From positions 1 to 64,000 of the forward strand of contig CALGLU010000097.1 in the NCBI GenBank assembly GCA_937959275.1: DNA of 64,000 nt. Direction: 5' to 3'. This DNA is from an uncultured Saprospiraceae bacterium. Its GTDB lineage: Bacteria; Bacteroidota; Bacteroidia; Chitinophagales; Saprospiraceae. A model generated the notes under the pieces. It did no database searches. It saw nothing but the letters and a program-made list of their open reading frames with translations, and had not been told where the DNA came from. Positions 8,122 to 17,593 of the stretch are shown piece after piece. Every line of letters starts with the position of its first letter. Positions within the stretch are counted from its first letter, which is position 1. The position numbers and the translations under genes were made by a program.

Positions 8122-10809
8122 ATGTATAGAACGAAATCATACCCCATAATTAATCGCATATTTTATAGCCTCGTGTGTTTGCTATTCATCCAATTCATAC
8201 GAGTCGATGCACAGTGTATACAACCAGGCGCAGATGTGTGGACAGAAAGCTGGGTCTCGTGTCAGCAAACGATTAATCCAAATCCTAGCCGTCCACAGTC
8301 ACATTGGATACTCTTTGATTTTCCAACAACCGAAAGTATAACACAAACACACATATGGAATGCGAATAAACTCGGAGAGAGTACTAAAGGCGCAAAACAC
8401 ATTAGTGTAGATTATTCTATTGATGGGAATACCTGGATATTTTGGGGCAACATAGGTCCTTCTAAAGGAACAGAATTAGCTAGTTACGCTGGACAAGCAG
8501 GTCCTGATTTTGGAGGACTCTTTATCAAAAAAATATTATTTACTATAAATATGACACATGGTGACGCTAACTGTGCGTCACTTTCAGAAGTAAGATTTAC
8601 AATTGATCAAAATGCATGCTATGGGGAGATCGATGAGTGTGGTGTCTGTAATGGTGGAGGCCAATCACTCTGGTTTAGAGATGTCGACGGAGATGGGCTG
8701 GGTGATGCTAACACAGGTAAAACTTCATGTACACAGCCAGCTGGCTATGTCGCCAATCAAGACGACGCATGCGATGATGTAGCCTATGGCTGGGATGTGA
8801 TAGGGCAACTATTTGCTGACAACAAATGTACGAACTGTCATGGTAATGCTGCGGCTGGTGGACTAAATCTAACTTCGTATGAAGATGCCATTGGCGGAGG
8901 AAATAAGTGTGGAACAAGCATTTGGCAAGGCACTCGATTGGCCAGCATCATAGTAGAAGATGGATATACGAGCTGTAGTGCCCCTATTTCAGCTCCAAGT
9001 ATGAACACAAGAATTGCTGGGTTTGGCGAGACCATGGACATGCAAGAAATAGCAATGATCCAAGCCTGGATTGATTCAGGTGCTACAAAAAATTGTGATT
9101 GTGATGCATCAGATCCTGATAGCGATGGTGATGGGATTTGTGACGAATTTGATGAGTGCCCAGGATTTAATAACAATCTGATTGGTACGAGTTGTAACGA
9201 CAGCAACGATTGTACAATTAATGATATCTATGTCTCTAGTTGTAATTGTGAAGGCATTCCAGCATTAGATACCGATAATGATGGTGTTTGTGACAGTGAG
9301 GATGCGATGCCTTTGAATCCGTGTACGGCTGATGGTACAATAGATGGTATAGAACCTTTCCCATGGACTGGTTCTCAATCAAATGACTGTGATAGTGATG
9401 GTGTCATCTTAGCTCAAGGCGATATAGATGATTTTGCGGCTTGCATCGATAATTATGGTTATGTCCCTTCTGTCTCTTGTGAATGCGGACCTGCTGCACT
9501 CACAGCGGGAGGATTATATGATAAAACTTTTGGAACGATTGGTAATGCCTATAGAGGAGGCGGTTTGCCAGATAGTTTACTGACGAGTTTTATGGGCTTC
9601 AATGATACCTTGTCAATTTCTTTCCCTTCGATGCAGAAAGGAGATTTAATTTGCGTGACCCTAGGATTTTTTGCTGTTGGTGGACTCGCAGTGATCGATA
9701 TGAATGGTCTTGGTTCATATCGTTTTCCAAACACGGCAGGCTTAATCGACTATGAGTTACAAGAATTTTGTTTCGAGACAATAAATGATGGACCACAGAC
9801 GATTTTCATCAAAGAAGATGGCGAATCCGGAATACGAGTAGATGGCTCTACTTACCAGTATTGTCCGTGTACACCTTCTGATCCTATGTACAACTCACCC
9901 GACTGTCAATGTATGACTAATCAAGAGACGACACCTATTGAATATGACTCTCATTCGAATGTTGGGGGAACACCTGCTAATGCGGGAGGCTTACCAGATG
10001 GCTTATTTTCTGGAAGCATCAGTGGTGCAGACAGCCTCATTCTTTCATTTCCGGCAATTCAACCACACGCTAAAATCTGCATCACGGCAGGCTTTTCTGA
10101 TGTAAATGCCGGCTTTGCCGTTTTACTAAGTAATCAATTCTACACATTCCAAAATATGACTGGCGAAACGAATTATGAGCCTCAGGAGTTTTGCTTTTCA
10201 GCGCCGGCTACGCTCGTGAACCAAGAACTTTTAATAACAGACAATGGATCTGGTTGGCTTAGAGTAGATGGTGGCTATATGGCTACATGTGCTCCCTGTG
10301 CTCAAGGAGATCAGGATTCGGATAATGATGGCATCTGTGATTTAAATGATCCTTGTCCATTCAGTGCAACAGGTGACAGCGATGGAGACGGATATTGTGA
10401 TGATGTGGATATATGTCAAGGATTTGACGACGACTATGATTCGGATGGTGACGGCTTACCCAATGGTTGTGATAGCTGTTTTGGATTTGATGATGCGATA
10501 GATACTGATGGAGATGGTGTCCCGAATGGCTGTGATATTTGCGAAGGATCAGATGATTCTCTTGACTTTGATGGTGATGGCTTGCCGAATGGTTGCGACT
10601 TGGATCCTTGCATGAATTTCATTTCAGAAATCACAAGCTCACTCATTGTTGTAGATAAAGCAGCACACATTCATATTAATACGAATGGCTATGTGCAAAA
10701 TAATGCGATTATCAACTATCAAGCTGGAAATAGTGTGTTGATGGAGCGGGGATTCAGTGTAGAGCAAGGGGCTACATTCCATGCTAGTATTGGTCCATGT
10801 ATCGACTAG
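8122..10809 (+). CDS. Surface protein: discoidin-like domain, CXXCH heme motif, TSP3 repeats, sorting-type C-terminus (copy 1)
   Basis: The protein is 895 aa. The ATG at 8122 gives the signal peptide MYRTKSYPIINRIFYSLVCL; an in-frame start at 8071 inside the previous gene is rejected. In order it has a beta-sandwich resembling F5/8 type C (SHWILFDFPTTESI...HIWNANKLGES; residues ~35-165), a Cys-rich link (DECGVCNGGG), and a planctomycete-cytochrome-like segment with CTNCH at 236-240 and possible distal ligand Met in SAPSMNTR. Then come Ca-binding TSP3 repeats (DSDGDGICD), two similar beta-domains (~470-590 and ~630-740), more TSP3 repeats, and a C-terminal ~60-residue domain ending FHASIGPCID. 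That last domain resembles the '3-coathanger stack'/GCX-type C-termini of Bacteroidota cell-surface proteins (from memory). Heme binding is inferred from the motif only. It follows the DUF1501 gene by 2 bp. Confidence 0.85.
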   Translation: MYRTKSYPIINRIFYSLVCLLFIQFIRVDAQCIQPGADVWTESWVSCQQTINPNPSRPQSHWILFDFPTTESITQTHIWNANKLGESTKGAKHISVDYSIDGNTWIFWGNIGPSKGTELASYAGQAGPDFGGLFIKKILFTINMTHGDANCASLSEVRFTIDQNACYGEIDECGVCNGGGQSLWFRDVDGDGLGDANTGKTSCTQPAGYVANQDDACDDVAYGWDVIGQLFADNKCTNCHGNAAAGGLNLTSYEDAIGGGNKCGTSIWQGTRLASIIVEDGYTSCSAPISAPSMNTRIAGFGETMDMQEIAMIQAWIDSGATKNCDCDASDPDSDGDGICDEFDECPGFNNNLIGTSCNDSNDCTINDIYVSSCNCEGIPALDTDNDGVCDSEDAMPLNPCTADGTIDGIEPFPWTGSQSNDCDSDGVILAQGDIDDFAACIDNYGYVPSVSCECGPAALTAGGLYDKTFGTIGNAYRGGGLPDSLLTSFMGFNDTLSISFPSMQKGDLICVTLGFFAVGGLAVIDMNGLGSYRFPNTAGLIDYELQEFCFETINDGPQTIFIKEDGESGIRVDGSTYQYCPCTPSDPMYNSPDCQCMTNQETTPIEYDSHSNVGGTPANAGGLPDGLFSGSISGADSLILSFPAIQPHAKICITAGFSDVNAGFAVLLSNQFYTFQNMTGETNYEPQEFCFSAPATLVNQELLITDNGSGWLRVDGGYMATCAPCAQGDQDSDNDGICDLNDPCPFSATGDSDGDGYCDDVDICQGFDDDYDSDGDGLPNGCDSCFGFDDAIDTDGDGVPNGCDICEGSDDSLDFDGDGLPNGCDLDPCMNFISEITSSLIVVDKAAHIHINTNGYVQNNAIINYQAGNSVLMERGFSVEQGATFHASIGPCID

Positions 10810-11006
10810 TGCTCTGTAAATATACTTGACAAAGCACTAGTGCTTTGTCAAGGTTTGAATGAGGGTTTGGATGTGAGAATATTTTGAGTCTGAACAAGGA
10901 GGAGGTTCATTCGCATAGCCTCAGCTATGAGAGTGGTTCTCCGACGCAGTGCAGAATTAAAAGATTCCAAATCCACCCCTCAATTTAATCTTGACAGAGC
11001 ACTAGT
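10805..11006. mobile_element. MITE-like element with perfect 13-bp terminal inverted repeats
   Basis: ACTAGTGCTCTGT at 10805-10817 is the exact reverse complement of ACAGAGCACTAGT at 10994-11006, bounding 202 bp. Just inside the left end is a 28-bp palindrome (10825-10852: arms CTTGACAAAGCA and TGCTTTGTCAAG around CTAG) that repeats the terminal sequence. The interior is imperfectly self-complementary (GAGGGTTTGGAT near 10861 against ATCCACCCCTC near 10973; CATAGC / GCTATG in the middle). It codes for nothing convincing. The left end overlaps the stop codon of the preceding gene, so the element, or the palindrome alone, probably also acts as its terminator. Confidence 0.55.
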
Positions 11007-11088
11007 TAATAGATATATCAATTCTAAATTCTTTCGTATCAAATGCGATAAGAAATATCTCTTTAGAAAGTGTCAGTCCGAGGTTTGT

Positions 11089-11385
11089 ATAACAAATTGC
11101 ACCTTGTGAATAGCCCAAAGGGCTTACATCAAATAGCCATGGACACTGACCATGATGAATTAATATCAAGAATAAGTTCTGAAAGGATGACATCTTTGAA
11201 TTGTATTTATATTTTTCGGTTAAAAATTTTTCACATTTATTGATGACGTCCCTTCAGAAGAAAACCTAAAATAATAGTATCACAGGGACGATGTCCCTTG
11301 CTATTGAGTGAAGTCCTTTGGGCTAATTAGCTATTACTGACCAAAAAAAAGTAACTGTAATAATTTTAAAAGTGCAATTTGTTAT
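11089..11385. mobile_element. Second MITE-like inverted-repeat element
   Basis: ATAACAAATTGCAC (11089-11102) and its reverse complement GTGCAATTTGTTAT (11372-11385) bracket about 297 bp. Nested inside are AGCCCAAAGG (11113-11122) and CCTTTGGGCT (11324-11333), also inverted. A short hairpin (AGGGAC / GTCCCT, 11284-11298) lies within. There is no ORF of significance. It is a decayed non-autonomous element or a structured non-coding region. The remaining ~125 bp to the next gene is AT-rich and presumably holds the second cassette's promoter. Confidence 0.4.
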
Positions 11386-11511
11386 GCACTCAGCCCTTTA
11401 AAATTTTGAACGGAGTTGATAAAAAATATGTAATTTTATAATAAGTGTCATTTCCGTATTTGAAAAAAAACCTTTCAAATCATTTTACTGTATCATTATA
11501 AATTAGTTTAG

Positions 11512-13332
11512 ATGTACAAACTATACTATAGGAGCTTTGCATTAGCTATTGTTCTGTTTTACTCTTTTGTAATCAATGCTCAAACGTATGCCGACTTTTT
11601 CGGTAATGGTCACCAAGTTGGTTTGACTGTTTCTTCTAGCCATGAGCTCAACTTTAGCGAAGACGATAAAGTCATAAGTGGTACAGGAATTTTTCCTGAT
11701 GAAAAAGGAGCCTCTAGATTTCTAGCCCAAGCCACGATGGGTGCCAATTATGAAGCCATTCAAGATGTTGTATCGATGGGTATTGATAATTGGCTCGACA
11801 ATCAATTTGCAATAAGCCCGATTTCGTTTGAAAGTGAATATACACGTATATATAATGAGGCAACAGCACTATTTGATTTTAACGTCCCAGGAGCGGATGA
11901 CTATAGAAGTGAATATTTGAGCTATACCTTTTATGAGAAGCTTATTAAACAACCAGATGTACTCAGACAAAAGGTCGCTTTTGCGTTATCTCAGATTTTC
12001 GTGATCAGTCCTTGGAACAGTACATTGGTTAACAAAGGATATGCTAATTCACATTATTATGATGTTTTGTATCTCGGTGCTTTTGGGAATTTTCATGATA
12101 TGTTCAGAGACATCACCTTGCATCCATGTATGGGTGTGTACTTAAGTCATATGCAAAACCAAAAAGCTGATGTTGTACAAGGCACTTTACCAGATGAAAA
12201 TTATGCTCGCGAGATCATGCAATTATTTAGCATTGGTCTTTATGAGTTACATGTTGATGGCAGCTTTAAAACTGATTCAAACGGCGATTTAATCCCGACA
12301 TACGACATCGAAGATATACAAGAATTAGCACGAGTATTTACAGGCTTAGCTGGTCAATCACGCTTAGACCAAGTGGCCCCTGAATTTTACCATTCCTTTC
12401 ATACCTATGATTTGAGAGAACCGATGGCCATGTATTATGACTATCATGATAAGAGAGAAAAAGTGCTTGTTGACAACACAGTCATACCCGCGGGGCAAAC
12501 AGGGCACACTGATATTGATATGGCTGTTAACAGTTTATATAACCATCCGAATGTAGCACCTTTTTTAGCGATCAGGTTGATCCAACATTTAGTCAAATCC
12601 AACCCCTCTCCTCAATATGTCTTTAGAGTCGCCAGCGTATTTAATAATGATGGTACAGGCGTAAGAGGAAACTTACAAGAAGTTATTCGTGCCATTTTCA
12701 CTGACCCCGAAGCCCGTAGTTGCAGTTGGATGAATGATATGACTAGCGGCAAGTTACTCCAACCTATGCAACGCTTAACGAATTTGTTTTTAACATTTGA
12801 CATCACTACCCCATCCAATAAGTTTTGGTTTAGAGATCTCATCGATATTGACGACAAACTAGAACAAGCATTCTTAGCATCGCCAACGGTATTCAATTTC
12901 TTTACACCATTTTATGCGGAAAAAGATTTTGTAGCACCTAATGGATTAGTGTCGCCAGAATTTCAAATATTAAATGCGACAACTGGTATGTATTATCTAA
13001 ATGAGACAGAGAATCGAATTAAAATAAGTCCCTTCAGTAACCGAACGAAAACTAATTCAACGCTTAATTCTGTTCAACACAATCCAGATGATGTACCTGT
13101 TTTAGACTTCTCAGATGAAATTGCTGTGTATCAATCTGGTGGCATCCCCGCACTGATAGATAGATTAGACCTGCTTATGTGTCGTGGTCAACTACAAGCT
13201 GGCATTAAAAACATCATCATCAACACCTTGAATAAAAATATTCAAAATGATAGTAACTACGACGAAACAGATATAGTTAAAGATGCATTGTACTACATCA
13301 TGATCACGCCAAATTATACAATTTTAAAATAA
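11512..13332 (+). CDS. DUF1800 family secreted protein, cassette copy 2
   Basis: This 606-aa paralogue of the protein at 4867 is clearly similar along its whole length (ASRFLAQATMGANYEAI, NYAREIMQLFSIGLYELHVDGS, RLIQHLVKSNPSPQY, PTVFNFFTPFYAEKDFVAPNG). The signal peptide is MYKLYYRSFALAIVLFYSFVINAQ, and the start at 11512 is the first ATG giving it. The N-terminal 30 mature residues (TYADFFGNGHQVGLTVSSSHE) also match copy 1, so the whole gene was duplicated rather than a domain. Divergence is moderate, so the duplication is not very recent and both copies look intact and under selection. It is 4 bp upstream of the second DUF1501 gene. Confidence 0.9.
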   Translation: MYKLYYRSFALAIVLFYSFVINAQTYADFFGNGHQVGLTVSSSHELNFSEDDKVISGTGIFPDEKGASRFLAQATMGANYEAIQDVVSMGIDNWLDNQFAISPISFESEYTRIYNEATALFDFNVPGADDYRSEYLSYTFYEKLIKQPDVLRQKVAFALSQIFVISPWNSTLVNKGYANSHYYDVLYLGAFGNFHDMFRDITLHPCMGVYLSHMQNQKADVVQGTLPDENYAREIMQLFSIGLYELHVDGSFKTDSNGDLIPTYDIEDIQELARVFTGLAGQSRLDQVAPEFYHSFHTYDLREPMAMYYDYHDKREKVLVDNTVIPAGQTGHTDIDMAVNSLYNHPNVAPFLAIRLIQHLVKSNPSPQYVFRVASVFNNDGTGVRGNLQEVIRAIFTDPEARSCSWMNDMTSGKLLQPMQRLTNLFLTFDITTPSNKFWFRDLIDIDDKLEQAFLASPTVFNFFTPFYAEKDFVAPNGLVSPEFQILNATTGMYYLNETENRIKISPFSNRTKTNSTLNSVQHNPDDVPVLDFSDEIAVYQSGGIPALIDRLDLLMCRGQLQAGIKNIIINTLNKNIQNDSNYDETDIVKDALYYIMITPNYTILK

Positions 13333-13336
13333 AGAC

Positions 13337-14752
13337 ATGTCTGGAAAACATAAACATACTCGTAGAAAATTCTTAGGCAATGTCACACAAGGATGCGCCT
13401 CATTAGGCGTGACAAGTCTATTATCAGGATGGACGAATATGGGCTTAGTTAATGCCGCAGCAGCAGCGAATAGACCGACCTATAGCAACAGCCCGTATAA
13501 AGCCCTTGTATGTATCCTGCTATCAGGAGGAAACGATAGTTTTAACATGCTCATCCCTCGGGGTACGAGCGAATACAATGACTATGCAGCGGTTAGATCT
13601 AACCTAGCAATTGACCAAAATCAGATCAGAGCCATCAACCCACTCAATCCTGACGGCAGACAATATGGCTTACATCCTAATTTACCACAAATTCAAAATC
13701 TATTCGAATCTGAAAAATTGTCTTTCGTTGCCAACATAGGCACACTGGTCCAACCCACAACGATGTTGCAATACAATCAAAGTCAAAACCTTCCGTTAGG
13801 GCTGTATTCTCACATTGACCAAAGACAGCATTGGCAGACTTCCGTTCCTCATAATAGAAATGCAAATGGCTGGGGAGGCAGGCTTGCCGATGTGCTCCAT
13901 ACCAACAATCAAAATAATGATGTCTCAATGAATATTTCTTTGAATGGTATCAATATATTTCAAAGAGGAGACACAATCCAATCGTATTCGATTAACCCAA
14001 CAGCTAATGGTAGTGTTCTCATCAATGGTGCTACGAACAATAGCATTTACGAACAGTTGAAAAGAGAAACTGTTGACAGCCTATTAGAATACAATTACCA
14101 ATTCTTACTAGAAAAAGCATATGCCAGTGCTGTACAAGGAGCAAAAAATAATTCAATTGCATTTGATGCTGCGATTGCAGCTGGCGATCCTATTTCCGTA
14201 CAATTTGGGACTGGACAATTATCAAAACGCTTGAAGATGGTAGCACGTACCATTGCAGCTAGACAGGTATTAAATGTAAACAATCAAACTTTTTTTGTTG
14301 AGCTTGGAGGTTTTGATAATCATGATGACATTCTTGTTAATCATGCAGCGCTCATGGCTGAATTGGACACAGCATTACATGACTTCAATCAAGCTCTCGA
14401 AGAATTGCAAGTTGAAAATGATGTAACAACATTTACAATTTCTGACTTCGCTAGAAAATTAGTCTCTAATGGTGATGGGTCTGACCATGCGTGGGGCGGT
14501 CATGCGCTCGTGATGGGTGGCGCAGTACAAGGCAAGCACATCTATGGACAATACCCAGAATTATTTCTAGGTAATGCCTTAGATACTGGAGATGGCAGAT
14601 TATTACCAACAACATCATGCGATGAATATTTTGCAGAATTAGCGCTTTGGTTTGGTGCCTCTCCATCGGACCTTGATCGGATCTTACCGAATATTAATAA
14701 CTTCTGGACACCTGTATCGAATGGGCATCCTATTGGTTTTTTAAATTATTAA
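13337..14752 (+). CDS. DUF1501 family protein with Tat signal, cassette copy 2
   Basis: This 471-aa paralogue of the protein at 6698 carries a twin-arginine signal TRRKFLG (Arg9-Arg10) and then a hydrophobic stretch. The same blocks are present: LVCILLSGGNDSFNMLIP, YGLHPNLPQIQNLFE, DQRQHWQTSVP, GWGGRLAD, FFVELGGFDNHDDI, TFTISDFARK and DHAWGGHALVMGG. The Asp-Thr-His of copy 1 (GGFDTHAN) is Asp-Asn-His here, so the Asp and His are kept. It lies 4 bp after the DUF1800 gene and 12 bp before the third gene. Export folded by Tat is predicted; activity is unknown. Confidence 0.92.
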   Translation: MSGKHKHTRRKFLGNVTQGCASLGVTSLLSGWTNMGLVNAAAAANRPTYSNSPYKALVCILLSGGNDSFNMLIPRGTSEYNDYAAVRSNLAIDQNQIRAINPLNPDGRQYGLHPNLPQIQNLFESEKLSFVANIGTLVQPTTMLQYNQSQNLPLGLYSHIDQRQHWQTSVPHNRNANGWGGRLADVLHTNNQNNDVSMNISLNGINIFQRGDTIQSYSINPTANGSVLINGATNNSIYEQLKRETVDSLLEYNYQFLLEKAYASAVQGAKNNSIAFDAAIAAGDPISVQFGTGQLSKRLKMVARTIAARQVLNVNNQTFFVELGGFDNHDDILVNHAALMAELDTALHDFNQALEELQVENDVTTFTISDFARKLVSNGDGSDHAWGGHALVMGGAVQGKHIYGQYPELFLGNALDTGDGRLLPTTSCDEYFAELALWFGASPSDLDRILPNINNFWTPVSNGHPIGFLNY

Positions 14753-14764
14753 TCAATTATTGCC

Positions 14765-17431
14765 ATGTCAAATTCAAGACTAACAACACTTATCTTTTCA
14801 TTCGCACTCATTCTATTGTCCAAGCACACTTTAATTTCTCAATGTGTTGATGGGGGTAATGTTTGGGATGACAGTTGGGTGTCATGCACAAAAACGTCCA
14901 ACCCAAATCCTATACGTCCTGTATCTCATTGGCTACTTTTCGAATTTGATCAACCCGAAAGTATAAGTGAATCTCATATTTGGAATGCCAATAGAGCTGG
15001 GCAAAGTGTTATGGGTGTTAATATGATGCATGTCGACTATTCAGTTGATGGGACAAGTTGGATTTCACTTGGTGATTTCAACTTAAATAAAGCACCAGAA
15101 GACTCATCATATACAGGCATAGACGGTCCAAACTTTAATGGCGTTTTTGTAAAAAAGATACTCTTCACAACTGTCACAACACATGGGAATTCAAGCTGTG
15201 CATCTCTCGCAGAAGTACAATTTAATATAGACCAAACAGCGTGTTATGGTGTTGTAGATGTATGTAATGTGTGCAATGGGCCTGGCAAGCTAACCTGGTA
15301 TCGAGATAGCGACACTGATGGTCTTGGTGATCCAGAAAATTCAATAAAATCGTGTGTTCAACCAAATGGCTTCGTATCAAATCCAGATGACATCTGTGAT
15401 ACTGGTGTGTATGGCTGGGCTGATATAGGCGCACTATTCGAAAGCAATGGATGTACTGGCTGTCATGGCAATGGAGGTTCAGGAGGTTTAGACTTAACCA
15501 GCTATACGTCGACCCGTGCTGGTGGGAATAAATGTGGTCCTAATCTACTTACTGGAAATAATCTAGTTGGCATTATAACCATAGACGGATACGCCGGCTG
15601 TTCTTCTGTGCCAATTAGTGGACAAAAGATGAATGACCGAGTCGGAGGAGCTGTAGATAATATTGAACTTGCTATGATTCAATCTTGGATTAATAGTGGT
15701 GCACCAGAATTTTGTCAGTGTCCACAAGGGACAGCAGATACCGATGGTGATGGTGTTTGTGATAATTTGGATGCTTGCCCTGGATTTGACAATGCCTTAA
15801 TAGGCAGCAGCTGTGATGATGGACTTGATTGCACGATCAATGACCGCTATACGAGTGATTGCAATTGCATCGGACAAGCTGTGCAGGATAGTGATCAAGA
15901 CGGAGTTTGTGATGCATTAGATCTAGCTCCCAATAACCCATGTACTGCAGATGGATCTGTAGATGGCATTGAACCTGCTCAATGGACTGGATCAATAGAG
16001 AATGATTGTGATGGTGATGGTATACCACTCGGCCAAGGAGATTTAGATGATTATTCACCATGTATTAGCCAACATGGTTTTGTGCCCTCACCAGATTGTA
16101 TGTGTCTATCATCTGCACAAGAAGCGGGTGGTCGCTATATTGGCAATACTGGAGTATCTGGAATACCTGAGCATGGTGGAGGTATCTCAGATGGTCTACC
16201 TTCTGGCTTTATAGCCACAAATGATATATTACATTTAGGCTATCCCTATTTACCAAAGAACACAGAAATATGTTTTCAAATAGGATTTTCTCATGTTGAC
16301 GGCACGGCAGCAATTGAATTAAATGATATTGGCACCTATCTATTTCCAAATACTGCAGGACTTGTCAATTATGACATGCAAGAATTTTGTATCCAGACGA
16401 TTGAAGACGGCCCTCAATCAATTGAGATCAGTAAAAGAGGATCAGGTGTGTTTAGAGTCGATGGTTCTAACTATGAATACTGCCCCTGTAGTATAACTGA
16501 TCAGGATGCTTTATCACCTGATTGTCAATGCCCCTCTAATCAATTCCAATTCACTGGAACTTTTGTATCGGCAACTGATGGGGTTACAGATGGATCTTTT
16601 GCTGCAGGTCAGCCAGATAACATTTTCTCAGGTAGAATGAACTGGGACACGTTAGTCCTTAACTATCCTCAACTTTTACCCAATAGCAAAATCTGTGTAA
16701 CTGCAGGGTTCAGTGATGCCTTTGGAGTTTTACTTTTCCAACAAAGCGGAGTCATTAATTCGTTTTCTAATACTGCAAACTTGATTAATTATGAACCACA
16801 GGAATTCTGTTTCATCACGCCGGATGTGTTGACTGATAACTTGTTATACATCATGAAGTACGCACCTGCTTATGCTAAAATCGATGGGAGTCGAGTCTAT
16901 GCATGTCAGCCCTGTATGCCGAGTGATCCAGACACTGATGGTGATGGTGTCTGTGATGCAAACGACCCCTGTCCTAACAGTCCAAATGATGATTATGATA
17001 ATGACGGCATTTGTGATGATCTCGATATCTGTCTAGGCTTTGATGATAATTATGATACCGATTCAGATGGCATGCCAAACGGCTGCGACATTTGTTTTGG
17101 ATTTGATGATTCGATTGACACTGATGGTGATGGCGTGCCAAATGGTTGCGATGTATGCGAAGGCTCGGATGACTCTCTTGACTTTGATGGTGATGGTTTG
17201 CCGAATGGTTGCGATTTGAATCCTTGTTTGAATTTCATTACAGAAATCACAGGTCCACACATTATTGTGGATAAAGCCGCACACATTCATATTCATACGA
17301 ATGGGTATGTCCAAAATAATGCGAACATCAATTATCAAGCTGGGCATAGTGTGTTGATGGAACGAGGATTTAGTGTAGAGCAAGGAACTACATTTCATGC
17401 TAGTATAGGCCCCTGTTCTCAGGGAAACTAA
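14765..17431 (+). CDS. Surface protein: discoidin-like domain, CXXCH heme motif, TSP3 repeats, sorting-type C-terminus (copy 2)
   Basis: This 888-aa paralogue of the protein at 8122 has the same domain order. After the signal peptide MSNSRLTTLIFSFALILLS come a discoidin-like sandwich, a CNVCNGPG link, a cytochrome-like motif CTGCH at 230-234 with a Met in GQKMNDR, TSP3 repeats, two beta-domains and a second run of TSP3 repeats. The C-terminal domain ends FHASIGPCSQGN. The heme motif and the C-terminal ~60 residues are kept while linkers diverge. The C-terminal stretch is far more similar to copy 1 than the middle is, and so are the underlying bases. It is probably heme-loaded in the periplasm and displayed at the surface (inference). 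Confidence 0.85.
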   Translation: MSNSRLTTLIFSFALILLSKHTLISQCVDGGNVWDDSWVSCTKTSNPNPIRPVSHWLLFEFDQPESISESHIWNANRAGQSVMGVNMMHVDYSVDGTSWISLGDFNLNKAPEDSSYTGIDGPNFNGVFVKKILFTTVTTHGNSSCASLAEVQFNIDQTACYGVVDVCNVCNGPGKLTWYRDSDTDGLGDPENSIKSCVQPNGFVSNPDDICDTGVYGWADIGALFESNGCTGCHGNGGSGGLDLTSYTSTRAGGNKCGPNLLTGNNLVGIITIDGYAGCSSVPISGQKMNDRVGGAVDNIELAMIQSWINSGAPEFCQCPQGTADTDGDGVCDNLDACPGFDNALIGSSCDDGLDCTINDRYTSDCNCIGQAVQDSDQDGVCDALDLAPNNPCTADGSVDGIEPAQWTGSIENDCDGDGIPLGQGDLDDYSPCISQHGFVPSPDCMCLSSAQEAGGRYIGNTGVSGIPEHGGGISDGLPSGFIATNDILHLGYPYLPKNTEICFQIGFSHVDGTAAIELNDIGTYLFPNTAGLVNYDMQEFCIQTIEDGPQSIEISKRGSGVFRVDGSNYEYCPCSITDQDALSPDCQCPSNQFQFTGTFVSATDGVTDGSFAAGQPDNIFSGRMNWDTLVLNYPQLLPNSKICVTAGFSDAFGVLLFQQSGVINSFSNTANLINYEPQEFCFITPDVLTDNLLYIMKYAPAYAKIDGSRVYACQPCMPSDPDTDGDGVCDANDPCPNSPNDDYDNDGICDDLDICLGFDDNYDTDSDGMPNGCDICFGFDDSIDTDGDGVPNGCDVCEGSDDSLDFDGDGLPNGCDLNPCLNFITEITGPHIIVDKAAHIHIHTNGYVQNNANINYQAGHSVLMERGFSVEQGTTFHASIGPCSQGN

Positions 17432-17593
17432 AGTTACCGTTTCTTGTTCTTGACAATTCGTAACCGGTAATAAAAAATTGGAATTATTCTCAGATAAGAA
17501 TCGTAGCTTTTGATTAAGCACCTAATAGTCTAGTCCTTTCTTTTTTCTGAATTAAACCCTATCATCCAGTCATCACCCAATGTCATTTAGTTA

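Noticed and set aside
10927-11193. Small ORFs on both strands between the cassettes
   Set aside because: They run through inverted-repeat elements and have no signal, domain or sensible composition.
17063-17521. Minus-strand ORF (152 codons) over the end of the second heme-motif gene
   Set aside because: It mirrors the TSP3 repeats and C-terminal domain of the plus-strand gene; low complexity.
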